A stretch of DNA of 64,000 bases, taken from positions 552,591-616,590 of the forward strand of contig NZ_QJKD01000002.1 of the NCBI RefSeq assembly GCF_003201875.1, read 5' to 3'. A program made the position numbers and the translations under genes. Origin of the DNA: Hungatella effluvii (lineage in GTDB: Bacteria; Bacillota; Clostridia; Lachnospirales; Lachnospiraceae). The notes below the pieces were generated by a model, which was given only the letters and a program-made list of their open reading frames with translations, had not been told where the DNA came from and searched no databases. The stretch's first letter is position 1. Every line of letters starts with the position of its first letter. Below are positions 44,523-53,404 of the stretch, piece by piece.

Positions 44523-45021
44523 TCCCTTCTTTGGCGGCCTGCTTCACGGCCTCCAGCACCTGGTAATGGCTGATGCATCTGCAGTAATTTCCGGCGAGAG
44601 CTTCCTTGATCTCTTCCTCATCCGGATGTGGGTTTTCCGCCAGCAGAGCCTCGGTTGTCATGATGATTCCCGGTGTGCAGTATCCGCATTGAAATGCGGA
44701 GTGGTCTACAAATGCCTGCTGTACCTTATCCAGTTCGCCTGTATTCGGATCCTGGAGTCCCTCGATGGTACGGATGTCGGCGCCGTCGCACTCAATGGTC
44801 AGCACCGTACAGGACGGTATAGCCTTTCCGTTCATGATGACGGTACAGCAGCCACAGGCGCCGTCATCGCAGGATATCTTGGTTCCCGTCAACAGAAGGC
44901 GCTCACGCAGTGTCTCTGCCAGTGTGTCTGCAGGAGCAATCTCCCCCACTGCATTCCCCACACCCAGCTGGTACACATCACCATTGACGGTGATTGTGAC
45001 CGATTTTTTGTTTTCGCCCAT
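44515..45021 (-). CDS. [2Fe-2S] subunit of molybdenum hydroxylase
   Basis: 168 residues. The plant-ferredoxin cluster ligands lie in SCDDGACGCCTV with a further Cys in SCTVL; the second cluster lies in QCGYCTPGIIM and YCRCISH. It passes electrons between the molybdenum centre and FAD. It is first in the operon (Fe-S, Mo, FAD-GltD, MocA), divergent from the PucR-family regulator 174 bp away. AGGAGGT precedes the start. Confidence 0.95.
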   Translation of the reverse strand: MGENKKSVTITVNGDVYQLGVGNAVGEIAPADTLAETLRERLLLTGTKISCDDGACGCCTVIMNGKAIPSCTVLTIECDGADIRTIEGLQDPNTGELDKVQQAFVDHSAFQCGYCTPGIIMTTEALLAENPHPDEEEIKEALAGNYCRCISHYQVLEAVKQAAKEGSE

Positions 45022-45088
45022 AATTTTTGTAACCTCCTTACAATGGTATTTATCAAACTCGACAATTGACTAAAAAAGTGAAACGTTA

Positions 45089-45118
45089 TTGACAAAAATA
45101 TGTCATTATGCCTAAAAT
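45089..45118 (+). promoter_or_regulatory. Promoter of pucR-family gene
   Basis: TTGACA at 45089-45094 and TAAAAT at 45113-45118 with 18-bp spacing, in the divergent intergenic region. Confidence 0.6.
45090..45105. promoter_or_regulatory. Candidate operator, TGACA-N6-TGTCA
   Basis: A perfect 5-bp inverted repeat overlaps the -35 box of the regulator promoter and lies upstream of the divergent hydroxylase operon, a position suited to joint control. Confidence 0.45.
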
Positions 45119-45195
45119 AACTATAACACAGGTGTGAGACAGGTAATCTACAAAAAGTGAGCCATGTTTTTGTAGGGAAAGGAGCTTCGCCGGAA

Positions 45196-46752
45196 ATGAA
45201 ATTAAAATTGGAGTATCTGGCCGGATGCGGGACTTTTTCAGAGTGCCGATTCCGGACACCGTTTTATGAGAAAGAGGTTAGCGGCCTGGCTTTTATTTGC
45301 AGGTCCGGTCCGGCAGTGTGGGAGCCGCAGAGTCTGCTTCTGGTATGCGCCGGCCTGATTCCCGGTGGGGGAGAGCAGCTGGCCTTGTGGCTGGATGAGC
45401 GAAAAGGCCGTGGGGCAGTCGGATTTCTCGCGGATTTATCCGGGGAGGAAGAGGAGCGGATTGATGCGCTGGCAAAGGCATGCCGCGAGCGGGAACTGGT
45501 CTTCGGTACTGTGGCAGCGGACCGTTTTGTATCGCTGATAAATGAGTATTCTCATCTGATTGCATCCAGGACGGATGGAACCGTAAGAGCGTATGACAGG
45601 GTATTGGAGGACCTTCAGCACCGGTTTTACATCAGCGGAACGGATTCTCTCTTAGACGGCCTGAGTTACTGGACCGGCTGCCAGGCGGTACTGATCGTGG
45701 GCCAGGATACATTTGTGAAGCCGCCGGTTCCCGTGCTGAATGAGGCTGTTTTCTATCCGGCCTACTGGCGGAAGGAGCCGCAGAAGTCCCCGTTATCCCA
45801 TGTAAGCCTCTATTCCTCGTCGTATTCGGAGAAAATGCTGCTGCAGGCGGAGCTGTTTAAAAACCGCCTGCCATTTGGCGTGCTCTGCCTGATTGGAGAA
45901 GAGGGCAGATTCGAGCCATCGGATTATATACTTTTAAACTACGCCTCCATTCTCTGTACCGGTATCGACGATTACAAACGGCGTTCCCGCCGGATTGAGG
46001 CCGCGATGGAAATGATCTGCGGCGGCCAGATGCCGGATTCCTCCGTGACAAACCTGTTTCCGGAATCCGGATATGCGCTGGTGCTTCGGGATCAGGAGAC
46101 AGACGATGCGGCGGACGGAAAAAAGGAGTATTTGTCTTATCTGATTCATCATTATTTTCCGCAGCAGCTCTGTTACAGCTTTTCGGCGGAAGGGAGTCTG
46201 CGGCTGTTTGTATCGACGGAAGACGTGGACCATTTTGGCCGCCGTCTGCTGGATATTTTAGACGGCGCCGGCAAACGGTGCAGGGCGGGAGTGAGCCGGT
46301 ATTACACCATTTCCCAGGCGGTTACCGCTTTCTTTGAGGCGGAAAGCGCGGCCCATATCGCCGGACTTCTGGAGTACGGCGAGCGGATCTGCTATTACCA
46401 TGATTTAGGTATCTACCGGCTGCTCAACTACCCGGAGAATTCATGGCCTATCAACCAGATGCTGGGGGAAATGGACGAGCTTCTGAATCAGATGGATGAG
46501 GAAAAAAGGGATGTCCTGGCGATGACCGTAAGGGTCTTTGTCAAATGTAAATTCAATTACCAGAAGACGGCGGACAAACTGTATACACACGTTAATACTG
46601 TCCGCTACCGGATTAAGCTGATCGAGGATTTGTGGGATGCGGACCTCTCCAGCGATGAGGGGCGGCTTCTGTTCAGCGTGCTGGCGAAGCTGCTTCCGCT
46701 GTGGATGAAGAGCGGGTGTTATAGTGGGACGTTGCCAAAGGAGGGGGAGTGA
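45196..46752 (+). CDS. PucR/CdaR-type transcriptional regulator
   Basis: 518 residues from ATG 45196, with AAAGGAG about 12 bases upstream; an in-frame GTG at 45157 lacks a site. The C-terminal 60 residues are the PucR helix-turn-helix: VKCKFNYQKTADKLYTHVNTVRYRIKLIEDL. A GGDEF-like region typical of PucR/CdaR proteins precedes it (SRYYTISQAVTAFFEAESA). The N-terminal part is an unrecognised sensor. PucR controls purine catabolism in Bacillus, so this protein is a good candidate regulator of the divergent molybdenum hydroxylase, which is consistent with, but does not prove, a purine-like substrate. Confidence 0.88.
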   Translation: MKLKLEYLAGCGTFSECRFRTPFYEKEVSGLAFICRSGPAVWEPQSLLLVCAGLIPGGGEQLALWLDERKGRGAVGFLADLSGEEEERIDALAKACRERELVFGTVAADRFVSLINEYSHLIASRTDGTVRAYDRVLEDLQHRFYISGTDSLLDGLSYWTGCQAVLIVGQDTFVKPPVPVLNEAVFYPAYWRKEPQKSPLSHVSLYSSSYSEKMLLQAELFKNRLPFGVLCLIGEEGRFEPSDYILLNYASILCTGIDDYKRRSRRIEAAMEMICGGQMPDSSVTNLFPESGYALVLRDQETDDAADGKKEYLSYLIHHYFPQQLCYSFSAEGSLRLFVSTEDVDHFGRRLLDILDGAGKRCRAGVSRYYTISQAVTAFFEAESAAHIAGLLEYGERICYYHDLGIYRLLNYPENSWPINQMLGEMDELLNQMDEEKRDVLAMTVRVFVKCKFNYQKTADKLYTHVNTVRYRIKLIEDLWDADLSSDEGRLLFSVLAKLLPLWMKSGCYSGTLPKEGE

Positions 46753-46861
46753 GGAGGGGACGCCTCAGAGCTTGTGGAGAGTAGGAGGGAGGCAGGGACG
46801 AAGGGGGGCGTGCAGCTGGCGGAAATGAATTTTCAGACACGCTCCAAAGTGGAAAGGAGGG

Positions 46862-46908
46862 AAAAAGGGTGCTTCGGCCTGAAGGAGACAAGGCGGAGCA
46901 CCCTTTTG
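46862..46908. terminator. Bidirectional terminator
   Basis: AAAAGGGTGCTTCGGCC and GGCGGAGCACCCTTTT pair with few mismatches; A and T tracts flank the stem. It separates the convergent PucR and GH4 genes. Confidence 0.8.
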
Positions 46909-46925
46909 ATAAAAAGTATTTGTTT

Positions 46926-48329
46926 TTAGTTTTCTTTCCAGCCGTCTGGCAGGTAGTTTAGGGTGTTGGCAATCATATCGTTTACCAGAGTTTTTACTTC
47001 TTCCTCTGATGCGCGTCCTTTGACAAGCGGGTCGGCCAGGAAGGCTTCGCAGACGAGGGCACGGTCGTATGTAAGTGCAGCTTTTAAGATTCTTTCATGA
47101 TTTTCTACATGAGGAGCGATTAAGGTCTTTACCTGCTCCGGTATGGTGCCGGCGACGATGGGCTGGATGCTGTCTAAGCTGAATACGGCGTTGGTTTCTA
47201 CCACGGCGTCTGCCGGGAGATTGGCAATCTGAAGGGCGGTATTCGGGATGTTGACGTTGCTGATGGAGCGTTCCAGGCCGCATAAGGACTTGATTAACAG
47301 GATTCCTTCCTCTCCTGACGGTTCAAGCTTAATCTCTTCCTCACCGGATACGAGGCGGTGGCTGCGGTCGAGGCGCTTCTGCAAATCAGCTTTTCTCCAG
47401 TCTACTGTGGTCAGGCCGAATTTCCAGGAAGATACGGTCTCGGGATCTTTTAAATACTCACCGCCCGGCATGAACTCCGCCAGATGACGGTCGCCTGCGG
47501 CGGCAATGAGGCCATAGCGGCGGAATAAATCAAATTTAACGCGGTGGGCGCAGTCAAAGGTGCTGTTGGCCCAGTTTTTGTCTGGCTCGTTGTAACCTTC
47601 TTCGTAGTGGCTGTCGATGTAATCACGGTAAACAGGGAACAGATCGATTCCTTTATAGGAAGCCTTGTCGAGCCATGTAAAATGGTTGATTCCCAGCACG
47701 TTGATGTTGATGTCACGGCGGTCAATTCCGGTCAGACCAAGGGTTTCCTCGCAGATGCCCTTTAATACCTTCTGGGTGCCAAATACTTCATGGCAGCATC
47801 CAAATGCTTTGATCTGCGGGAACACATGGTAGAGAGTCTTCACACATAAAGTCATGGGGTTGGTGTAGTTGATGACCCATGCTTCCGGAGAGTACTTTTT
47901 GATAGCCTCCGCGATTTCTACAAACATGGGAATGGTGCGCAGGGCACGGATCATTCCGCCAGGGCCTGCAGTGTCGCCGACAGACTGGTAGATTCCGAGG
48001 CGTTCCGGCAGATGAACGTCACTTGCCATTTCATCAAAAGTGCCTGGCAGTATGGAGATTACGACGAAGTCACAGCCGGTCAGCGCCTCTCCGATGGTGC
48101 TGCAGGTAACGTAATCCCATTTTCCCGTGGTATCCTCTCTGGCAGTCAGCTTATTACCGATGATTTCATTATTTTTGGCCGCAGCCTCATCGATGTCGTA
48201 AAGACGGATGGTTCCGCTTAAGGAATCGTCCATGGATAAGTCGGTCATGAAGGTCCAGGCCCAGCCTCTGGAGCCGCCGCCGATATAAGCGATGTTCAAA
48301 TCACGGACTTTGTTGTTTTCGTATTTCAT
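46926..48329 (-). CDS. GH4 glycosidase, alpha-galacturonidase-like (LplD clade)
   Basis: 467 residues. An N-terminal Rossmann domain binds NAD (IAYIGGGSRGW, residues 13-23); VINYTNPMT and the metal-binding Cys179-His180-Glu-Val motif follow. In GH4 the residues after this Cys separate activities; CHEV marks the LplD group described as alpha-galacturonidases, rather than MelA alpha-galactosidases. The enzyme uses NAD and Mn in an oxidation-elimination mechanism. AAGGAGG precedes the start. An AraC regulator is divergent. The assignment to galacturonides rests on that one motif. Confidence 0.88.
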   Translation of the reverse strand: MKYENNKVRDLNIAYIGGGSRGWAWTFMTDLSMDDSLSGTIRLYDIDEAAAKNNEIIGNKLTAREDTTGKWDYVTCSTIGEALTGCDFVVISILPGTFDEMASDVHLPERLGIYQSVGDTAGPGGMIRALRTIPMFVEIAEAIKKYSPEAWVINYTNPMTLCVKTLYHVFPQIKAFGCCHEVFGTQKVLKGICEETLGLTGIDRRDININVLGINHFTWLDKASYKGIDLFPVYRDYIDSHYEEGYNEPDKNWANSTFDCAHRVKFDLFRRYGLIAAAGDRHLAEFMPGGEYLKDPETVSSWKFGLTTVDWRKADLQKRLDRSHRLVSGEEEIKLEPSGEEGILLIKSLCGLERSISNVNIPNTALQIANLPADAVVETNAVFSLDSIQPIVAGTIPEQVKTLIAPHVENHERILKAALTYDRALVCEAFLADPLVKGRASEEEVKTLVNDMIANTLNYLPDGWKEN

Positions 48330-48494
48330 GGTAAAATCCTCCTTCTATGCATTTCCTGCTTTCGTGTCTCATTTCTTTCTATTGCTAATTATACAGCAGT
48401 ATAGTATTATAAATCTTATAGAATCGATGCTTTTTATGGAATTTTCGTACTTTTGGCTACTGATTTTAAAAATGTAAGAAGCGTGAGGCAGAGG

Positions 48495-49370
48495 ATGGAA
48501 CAAACGGTATTTTCAGAGAAAATGTCGGGGCTCACCATTGATGAGGTGATCCGTGACTACGAATTTACGATGCAGACCAAACATTTTCATGACAGCTTTG
48601 AACTGTATTTTCTGCTGGAGGGAGAGAGATACTACTTTATTGACCGGGAGACTTACCATGTAAAAAAGGGAATGGTGGTTCTGGTTAACCGTCAGCAGAT
48701 TCATAAGACCAGTCTGGCTGGGAAATCGTATCACGACAGGATCCTTCTGCAGATCAGCCAGGAAGGCTTCAGCCCATTGCTGGAGCAGGCAGGGCTGGTT
48801 CCGTTAACCAGGATGTTCGAGGAGAATTATGGCGTAACCGAGCTTCCGGAAAAAGTGTGGGAGCAGGTGAAGCGCCTGCTGTTCGAGATTCGGGATGAGT
48901 TAAAGGAAAAACAGGGGAAATACGATGGGATGGTAAAGCTGAAACTGGCGGAGATTCTTCTGCTCATTTACCGCTGCCGCAGGAACCGGGTATTTTATAA
49001 GCAGGGCGGGGAGATTTCCACAGTGCAGACGGCCAGACACCAGAAGGTTCATGAGGTGGCCGACTATCTGCTCCACCATTATGACACGGATGAATCGCTG
49101 GAGGACCTGGCGGAACGGTTCTTCATCAGCAAGTCGTATTTGAGCCGGATCTTTCGGGAGGTGACTGGTTTCTCTGTCAATGAGTACCGGAATATCACCC
49201 GGATCCGGAAGGCCAAGGAGCTGCTGGCGGGCAGTGAGTATTCGGTGACGGAGATTTCGGAGCTGTTGGGATTTGAGAGTGTGACGTATTTTGAACGGGT
49301 GTTTAAGAAATTGACGGATAAGTCTCCGCTTAAGTATAGAAGGATTTGCTGCGGGGATATGGAGGAGTAG
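48495..49370 (+). CDS. AraC-family regulator with cupin-like sensor domain
   Basis: 291 residues from ATG 48495 with GAGG upstream. The N-terminal half is an AraC arm/cupin (HFHDSFELYFLLEGERYYFIDRETYHVKKG); the C-terminal 100 residues hold two helix-turn-helix motifs (LEDLAERFFISKSYLSRIF and VTEISELLGFESVTYFERVFKK). It probably activates the divergent GH4 gene in response to a sugar, a common arrangement. The intergenic gap of 165 bp has room for both promoters. Confidence 0.92.
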   Translation: MEQTVFSEKMSGLTIDEVIRDYEFTMQTKHFHDSFELYFLLEGERYYFIDRETYHVKKGMVVLVNRQQIHKTSLAGKSYHDRILLQISQEGFSPLLEQAGLVPLTRMFEENYGVTELPEKVWEQVKRLLFEIRDELKEKQGKYDGMVKLKLAEILLLIYRCRRNRVFYKQGGEISTVQTARHQKVHEVADYLLHHYDTDESLEDLAERFFISKSYLSRIFREVTGFSVNEYRNITRIRKAKELLAGSEYSVTEISELLGFESVTYFERVFKKLTDKSPLKYRRICCGDMEE

Positions 49371-49447
49371 CAGTAAGATTCGTTTGAGTAAGGCAAGCAG
49401 GGGGGATTTCATTTCCCCGCCTCCCTGCCGCGATCCTATAACCTCAG

Positions 49448-49654
49448 TTATTCATGATCTCCAGTCTTATAATCATCTCTGGCCCAGTTGGGTGCATTGA
49501 TGGGGCCTGCTTTTGCATTGCCGTTTTTGGCGGCACCCTGAATTTCGGGTACCTGGGCCTGCTCATTCTCAGGACGATTCATTTTATGATGATTTTCGGT
49601 TCCGTGATTATCCGCATCATAAGGACTGGGCCTTCTCATTCCTGCTTTTGCCAT
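49448..49654 (-). CDS. Small conserved hydrophilic protein
   Basis: 68 residues from the ATG at 49654, seven bases after AGGAGG; an upstream ATG gives 80 residues but lies before that site. It reads MAKAGMRRPSPYDADNHGTENHHKM, then PENEQAQVPEIQGAAKNGNAKAGPI. It is rich in Asn, Pro, His and Gly, with no hydrophobic helix. The HGTE and VPEIQG pieces suggest a conserved clostridial small protein, but I do not know its role. Confidence 0.65.
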   Translation of the reverse strand: MAKAGMRRPSPYDADNHGTENHHKMNRPENEQAQVPEIQGAAKNGNAKAGPINAPNWARDDYKTGDHE

Positions 49655-49873
49655 GATCATACCTCCTGTCTGCAGTAGTTTCTGTATCATTGGAAGAAAA
49701 TATGCAGGAAACTTCTGCTGACAGATGAATGGACCGGGAAAAGCCGTTTGGAAGGGGGGCAGGAAAAGAGGAAAATGGAAAGCACAGGGATTCCCAGGCC
49801 TGGTTAATAATACTCGAACTGGCGATGATGTGGTACATTATCCAGAAGTTCATCAAGGAAACCTGCCAGCTCC

Positions 49874-50059
49874 GTACAAAATACAATACCAGAAACGCCG
49901 GGAAACTGGTATTACGCAGATGAGACGGGTGTCAGAGTAACTGGCTGGGTAAAATCCGGAGAGAAGTGGTATTACTTGAATGAAGACGGTAAAATGGCGG
50001 TAAACCTAACAACTCCGGATGGATACAAGGTTGATGAAAATGGAGTAATGATTGGTTAA
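49874..50059 (+). pseudogene. C-terminal fragment of a cell-wall-binding-repeat protein
   Basis: The frame without a start reads NWYYADETGVRVTGWVKSG, EKWYYLNEDGKMAVN and a closing GYKVDENGVMIG before TAA. These are choline/cell-wall-binding (CW_binding_1) repeats, which normally end a much longer secreted protein. The rest of the gene is missing. A terminator follows. Confidence 0.7.
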
Positions 50060-50074
50060 ATTATTATGATAAAG

Positions 50075-50121
50075 ACATGGTTGGAGTAGCTTCTTAATGT
50101 TGGCAGCTCCAACCGTGTTTT
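50075..50121 (+). terminator. Terminator of the decayed wall-binding gene
   Basis: ACATGGTTGGAG pairs with CTCCAACCGTGT (one G-T pair) and is followed by TTT. Confidence 0.7.
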
Positions 50122-50163
50122 GATTTATTTAGGATTTGCAGGCTCAAAAAATCATGATCATCA

Positions 50164-50969
50164 TTAGAAAAAATAAGAGAGTGAGATTCCAAGCCCATCA
50201 CATATTTTCTCGATAGAGACAATGTTTGGCTGTAGTTTTTTTCTATACCAGGTGGAAATAGTAGAGGTGGGTATCGAAATCCAGATAATCTTTTTCCAGG
50301 CCAGATCGTATCGGTAGGAAGAGCCAGCAACCGTGTAGTGATTTTTAATCGCATCTCCGGTCATGCCAATTCCGTTGTCACTCACCCGTATAGCTGCATG
50401 CCCGTCAGGGAGACTGTCAAATTCTAAGACTACCCTGTTATGGTAGCTTTCGTCTTTTGACCGGCATAGCGCCTGCCTTTCATGGCAGGCGTCAATGGAA
50501 TTCTGCAGCAGTTCACGTATTCCGTACACGGGCTGATAATCATAAAGGGGCCCAATTAAGAATCTTAACAGTTCGGGATTGGCCTGAAAGGCTATCCTTT
50601 CTGTCAGGTAGTTTACACGGTGCTCTGCGCACTCCATGTTTGTCAGATCAGACGTTATCCTTCGTCTACTCAAATGCAGTTTCTCAGGGGACCTGCCATA
50701 CTGCGCCTCCATGGTATCGAGCATTTTCCAGATGTCCTCTCCTTGGGAGCGGCGATATGACCGACAAGCAGGGAATATTGCGCGGGAAGCGCCTGAATAC
50801 TGCCACTGGCACAGGGAAAACCGGTACAGGCGATATCAGACGCTATACTGCGGTGATTGCGGCGCAGAAATTCTCCGATGAAGAGACGGTCATACAGCAT
50901 GCCCATATCATGATCCAGAATATCGCAGTATGCGAGTATAGAGGATTCAAGGGCATAAGCGTTATCCAT
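50164..50969 (-). pseudogene. Decayed Hsp90-like ATPase gene fused to an XRE helix-turn-helix
   Basis: From an ATG at 50969 after AGGAGG, a 99-residue frame (MDNAYALESSILAYCDILD) runs to 50670. A second frame, from about 50724, gives the Hsp90/HATPase pieces YGIRELLQNSIDAC and IRVSDNGIGMTGDAIKNH, then switches at about 50300 to the end of an XRE helix-turn-helix (IPTSTISTWYRKKLQPN, IEKICDGLGISLSYF). The ATPase domain is cut short and the XRE part lacks its start, so a deletion and a frameshift are likely. No function is expected. Confidence 0.55.
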
Positions 50970-51023
50970 ACAATACCTCCTGAAAGTTTTCAAAGAAGCT
51001 TTCTGATACTAATACCAGCGGAT

Positions 51024-53279
51024 TTAGCAATTGCTCCGGTACTGCCCCGGTGAGATCCCTTCATATTTGCGAAACCAGCGGTTCAGGGTAGCAACACTGC
51101 CGTAACCCACCTCGGCGGCGGCCTCACTGACGGAGTATCCCCTGTGGCCGATCAGTTCCTTGACCTGTTTGATTCGCTTTTCGTGTATGACGTCTATGAT
51201 GCCGGTATTCGTGGCTTTCATATAGATGGAAGAGAGGTATTTGGAACTCACTCCCAGCGTATCTGCAATGTAGGTGATATTCAGATTTTCGTCATGAAGA
51301 TTCTGATCGATCACTTCGTTGATCCGCATGACCCAGGTGTCGTTCAGGCCGGACTGCGCAGCGCCGTCTGCGGCCTTCTGCGAGATTATGAGGGCCGTTC
51401 TTTTAAGTATATGTTCCAGTCTGCCAAAGGAGTTGGCTTTCAGAAACTCATCTGCGGCCTGGTTGCAGTCTGTGGCAAAGATGCCATGCTGCCGCATATT
51501 GCCGGCGGCGGTGATGATGGCGGACAAAACGGAGCCTGCCAGGCACTTGGCGGTGCAGAAGGGTAGGTTCCTGGACGAGATGGAATCCAACCACTGTGTG
51601 GTAAGCTCCCCGGCAGCCTCCGCCTGGCCCGTCTGTATCAGATTGATCAGGTGCTTCTCATGATCCGACGAATCGGGCAGGGCGTCCCCTTTCTCTGTGG
51701 AAAGGTCATCCTGAAAGACGATCCGTATATCTTGTTTCATGATACAGTAAGATAACGCGTATGCGGCTTCCTCGTAGCTGGTGTTAAGCTGCGCGATACC
51801 TTCGTGTATGCCGCTGACGGCAAAATAGTACTGAAACTCACAGGCTGTGCCGAGATATTCCGACAGAGTTTCCAGGGAGGAGTTAAGCAGCTCTTTCCAG
51901 TCTTTGAGAACGTCATCTGCGGCAATGATGCAGGCATTGAAATCATAGACATTGGTGCTGTAGATGGATATGCCGTCAGGCAGCATGTCTGTAAGCCGCT
52001 GTGTGAACTGCGTCTGATAAAAGGAAGAGTAAGCACTTTCCGCAAGTTCAGGATGTTTGGCCGGCCATTTTTCGGATACATCCGTTAGAGTGAGGAGCAG
52101 CAGATAGTTCTTTTTTAATACTTCCCGCTCGATCTCGGTTATCAGCGATTCCTCCATAGAAGACCAGCTAAGAGTCCCTTTGAGCAGGAGAGAAAGATAA
52201 TAGGAATAGATCGTTTTGTTCTGTCTCTGTACGACCTCTTCGATTGAAGCGTTTTTTTCGTATATCTGCTGCAGCGCTCCAGATACGATCTGGTATTCAT
52301 TCAGTATTTCGTTTTCCGTCAGCGTGTTATGCTCACGGACGGTGTTGACCAGTTTTTGTACCGGGGAATAATTGCGCCGGGTGAAAAATGTGATCAGAAT
52401 CAGACCGCCCAGAATACAACTGGCCAGACTTACCAAAAGCGTTCTGCGAAGAAATATGAGCTGGCTGTCGGCAAAACTGACTTCCACCGCGGATACATAG
52501 GTGAGCGGCATCACTGAGGAATTGACACTGCAGTAGTAGCTCTGTCCTTCAGTATCGCTGTCCGGGGACAGGCAGGTCAGCACCTCATTGCCGCTGTCCG
52601 TTATATAATAACGGCTTTCGTCTAAAACCGTAAATTTCTTTAAACAGCCTCTAAGCGTGTCCGAATCCAAAAGTACAGCGATATACCCTGACGGAGTATA
52701 GGCATATGGCAGCGGATAGGTAATAACCAGATACTGCTCCTGTCCGTCCGTCAGAGAAAAGATATGATTCTCGGTAAGATCCAGCCCTTCACAACGGTTC
52801 CATATGGCGCTCTCCAGACTATTGTCCTGCTTCCATTCACTGATTCCCTGGCTGTGCCAGATCAGCCTGTTATTCGTAAATATGTAGTAATCGTCGATCA
52901 GGCTGTCGTGTGGCTCATAGGAGCTTAGAGTGCGGTTCATCTGATGAAGCACCGAGGCTTGGGCGTAACTTTCCAGGTAAACGGATTTGCCGGAGGCGTT
53001 CAACAGAAAATTCACGTTGTCATCCAATGAAATCCGGGAGACGAAATCGCTGATCAGGGATAATTCACCGTCCATATCGCTCTGAAACTTTTCAAGCGAT
53101 AAACGCTGCGATTCGATGGTCTGGCTGCGGATTGTGGAGACAGCCTGGCGATATGTAAAAAACTGAAAGACGATGGGAAAAAGAAAAATAACTGCATAGG
53201 ATAGGAGCCAGGAAAAAAGTACGCGGTGGCTGCCGCCCGCTTTTGCAAAACGCTGGTTTTTCATTGGAGTAAGCATCAT
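51024..53279 (-). CDS. Membrane-bound AraC-family regulator with extracellular sensor
   Basis: 751 residues from an ATG at 53279, six bases after GAGGTG; GTG 53288 overlaps that site. A helix near residues 20-42 and another near 295-315 bracket an outside-facing Cache-like sensor. A cytoplasmic region follows, and the last 100 residues hold the AraC DNA-binding domain (LNITYIADTLGVSSKYLSSIYMKATNTG and YSVSEAAAEVGYGSVATLNRWFRKYEG). This one-piece design, sensor plus AraC domain, is typical beside LplABC-type importers. It is divergent from the first binding protein gene and probably controls that operon. Confidence 0.92.
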   Translation of the reverse strand: MMLTPMKNQRFAKAGGSHRVLFSWLLSYAVIFLFPIVFQFFTYRQAVSTIRSQTIESQRLSLEKFQSDMDGELSLISDFVSRISLDDNVNFLLNASGKSVYLESYAQASVLHQMNRTLSSYEPHDSLIDDYYIFTNNRLIWHSQGISEWKQDNSLESAIWNRCEGLDLTENHIFSLTDGQEQYLVITYPLPYAYTPSGYIAVLLDSDTLRGCLKKFTVLDESRYYITDSGNEVLTCLSPDSDTEGQSYYCSVNSSVMPLTYVSAVEVSFADSQLIFLRRTLLVSLASCILGGLILITFFTRRNYSPVQKLVNTVREHNTLTENEILNEYQIVSGALQQIYEKNASIEEVVQRQNKTIYSYYLSLLLKGTLSWSSMEESLITEIEREVLKKNYLLLLTLTDVSEKWPAKHPELAESAYSSFYQTQFTQRLTDMLPDGISIYSTNVYDFNACIIAADDVLKDWKELLNSSLETLSEYLGTACEFQYYFAVSGIHEGIAQLNTSYEEAAYALSYCIMKQDIRIVFQDDLSTEKGDALPDSSDHEKHLINLIQTGQAEAAGELTTQWLDSISSRNLPFCTAKCLAGSVLSAIITAAGNMRQHGIFATDCNQAADEFLKANSFGRLEHILKRTALIISQKAADGAAQSGLNDTWVMRINEVIDQNLHDENLNITYIADTLGVSSKYLSSIYMKATNTGIIDVIHEKRIKQVKELIGHRGYSVSEAAAEVGYGSVATLNRWFRKYEGISPGQYRSNC

Positions 53280-53310
53280 TGGAAACACCTCATATAATGT
53301 GATAATCTCG

Positions 53311-53339
53311 TTTACGAAAAGAATAAGCTAAGGTATAAT
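53311..53339 (+). promoter_or_regulatory. Promoter of the LplABC-type operon
   Basis: TTTACG at 53311-53316 and TATAAT at 53334-53339 with 17-bp spacing. A weak -35 fits an activated promoter. Confidence 0.5.
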
Positions 53340-53404
53340 GTTCTTAATATTATTCTAATCGATTTTGAGATGCCTTTCAAGGAAAAACGGAGGAAGAACA
53401 GCGG

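Noticed and set aside
46750..46860. Purine-rich tract as a possible gene or repeat
   Set aside because: It is GA-rich spacer between the PucR stop and the terminator, with no ribosome site or frame of note.
49380..49440. G-rich/C-rich hairpin after the AraC gene as a terminator
   Set aside because: Several overlapping pairings are possible but no T-tract follows on either strand.
50457..51053. Plus-strand 198-codon frame
   Set aside because: It is opposite the Hsp90-like remnant, which has recognisable motifs on the minus strand; the plus frame has none.
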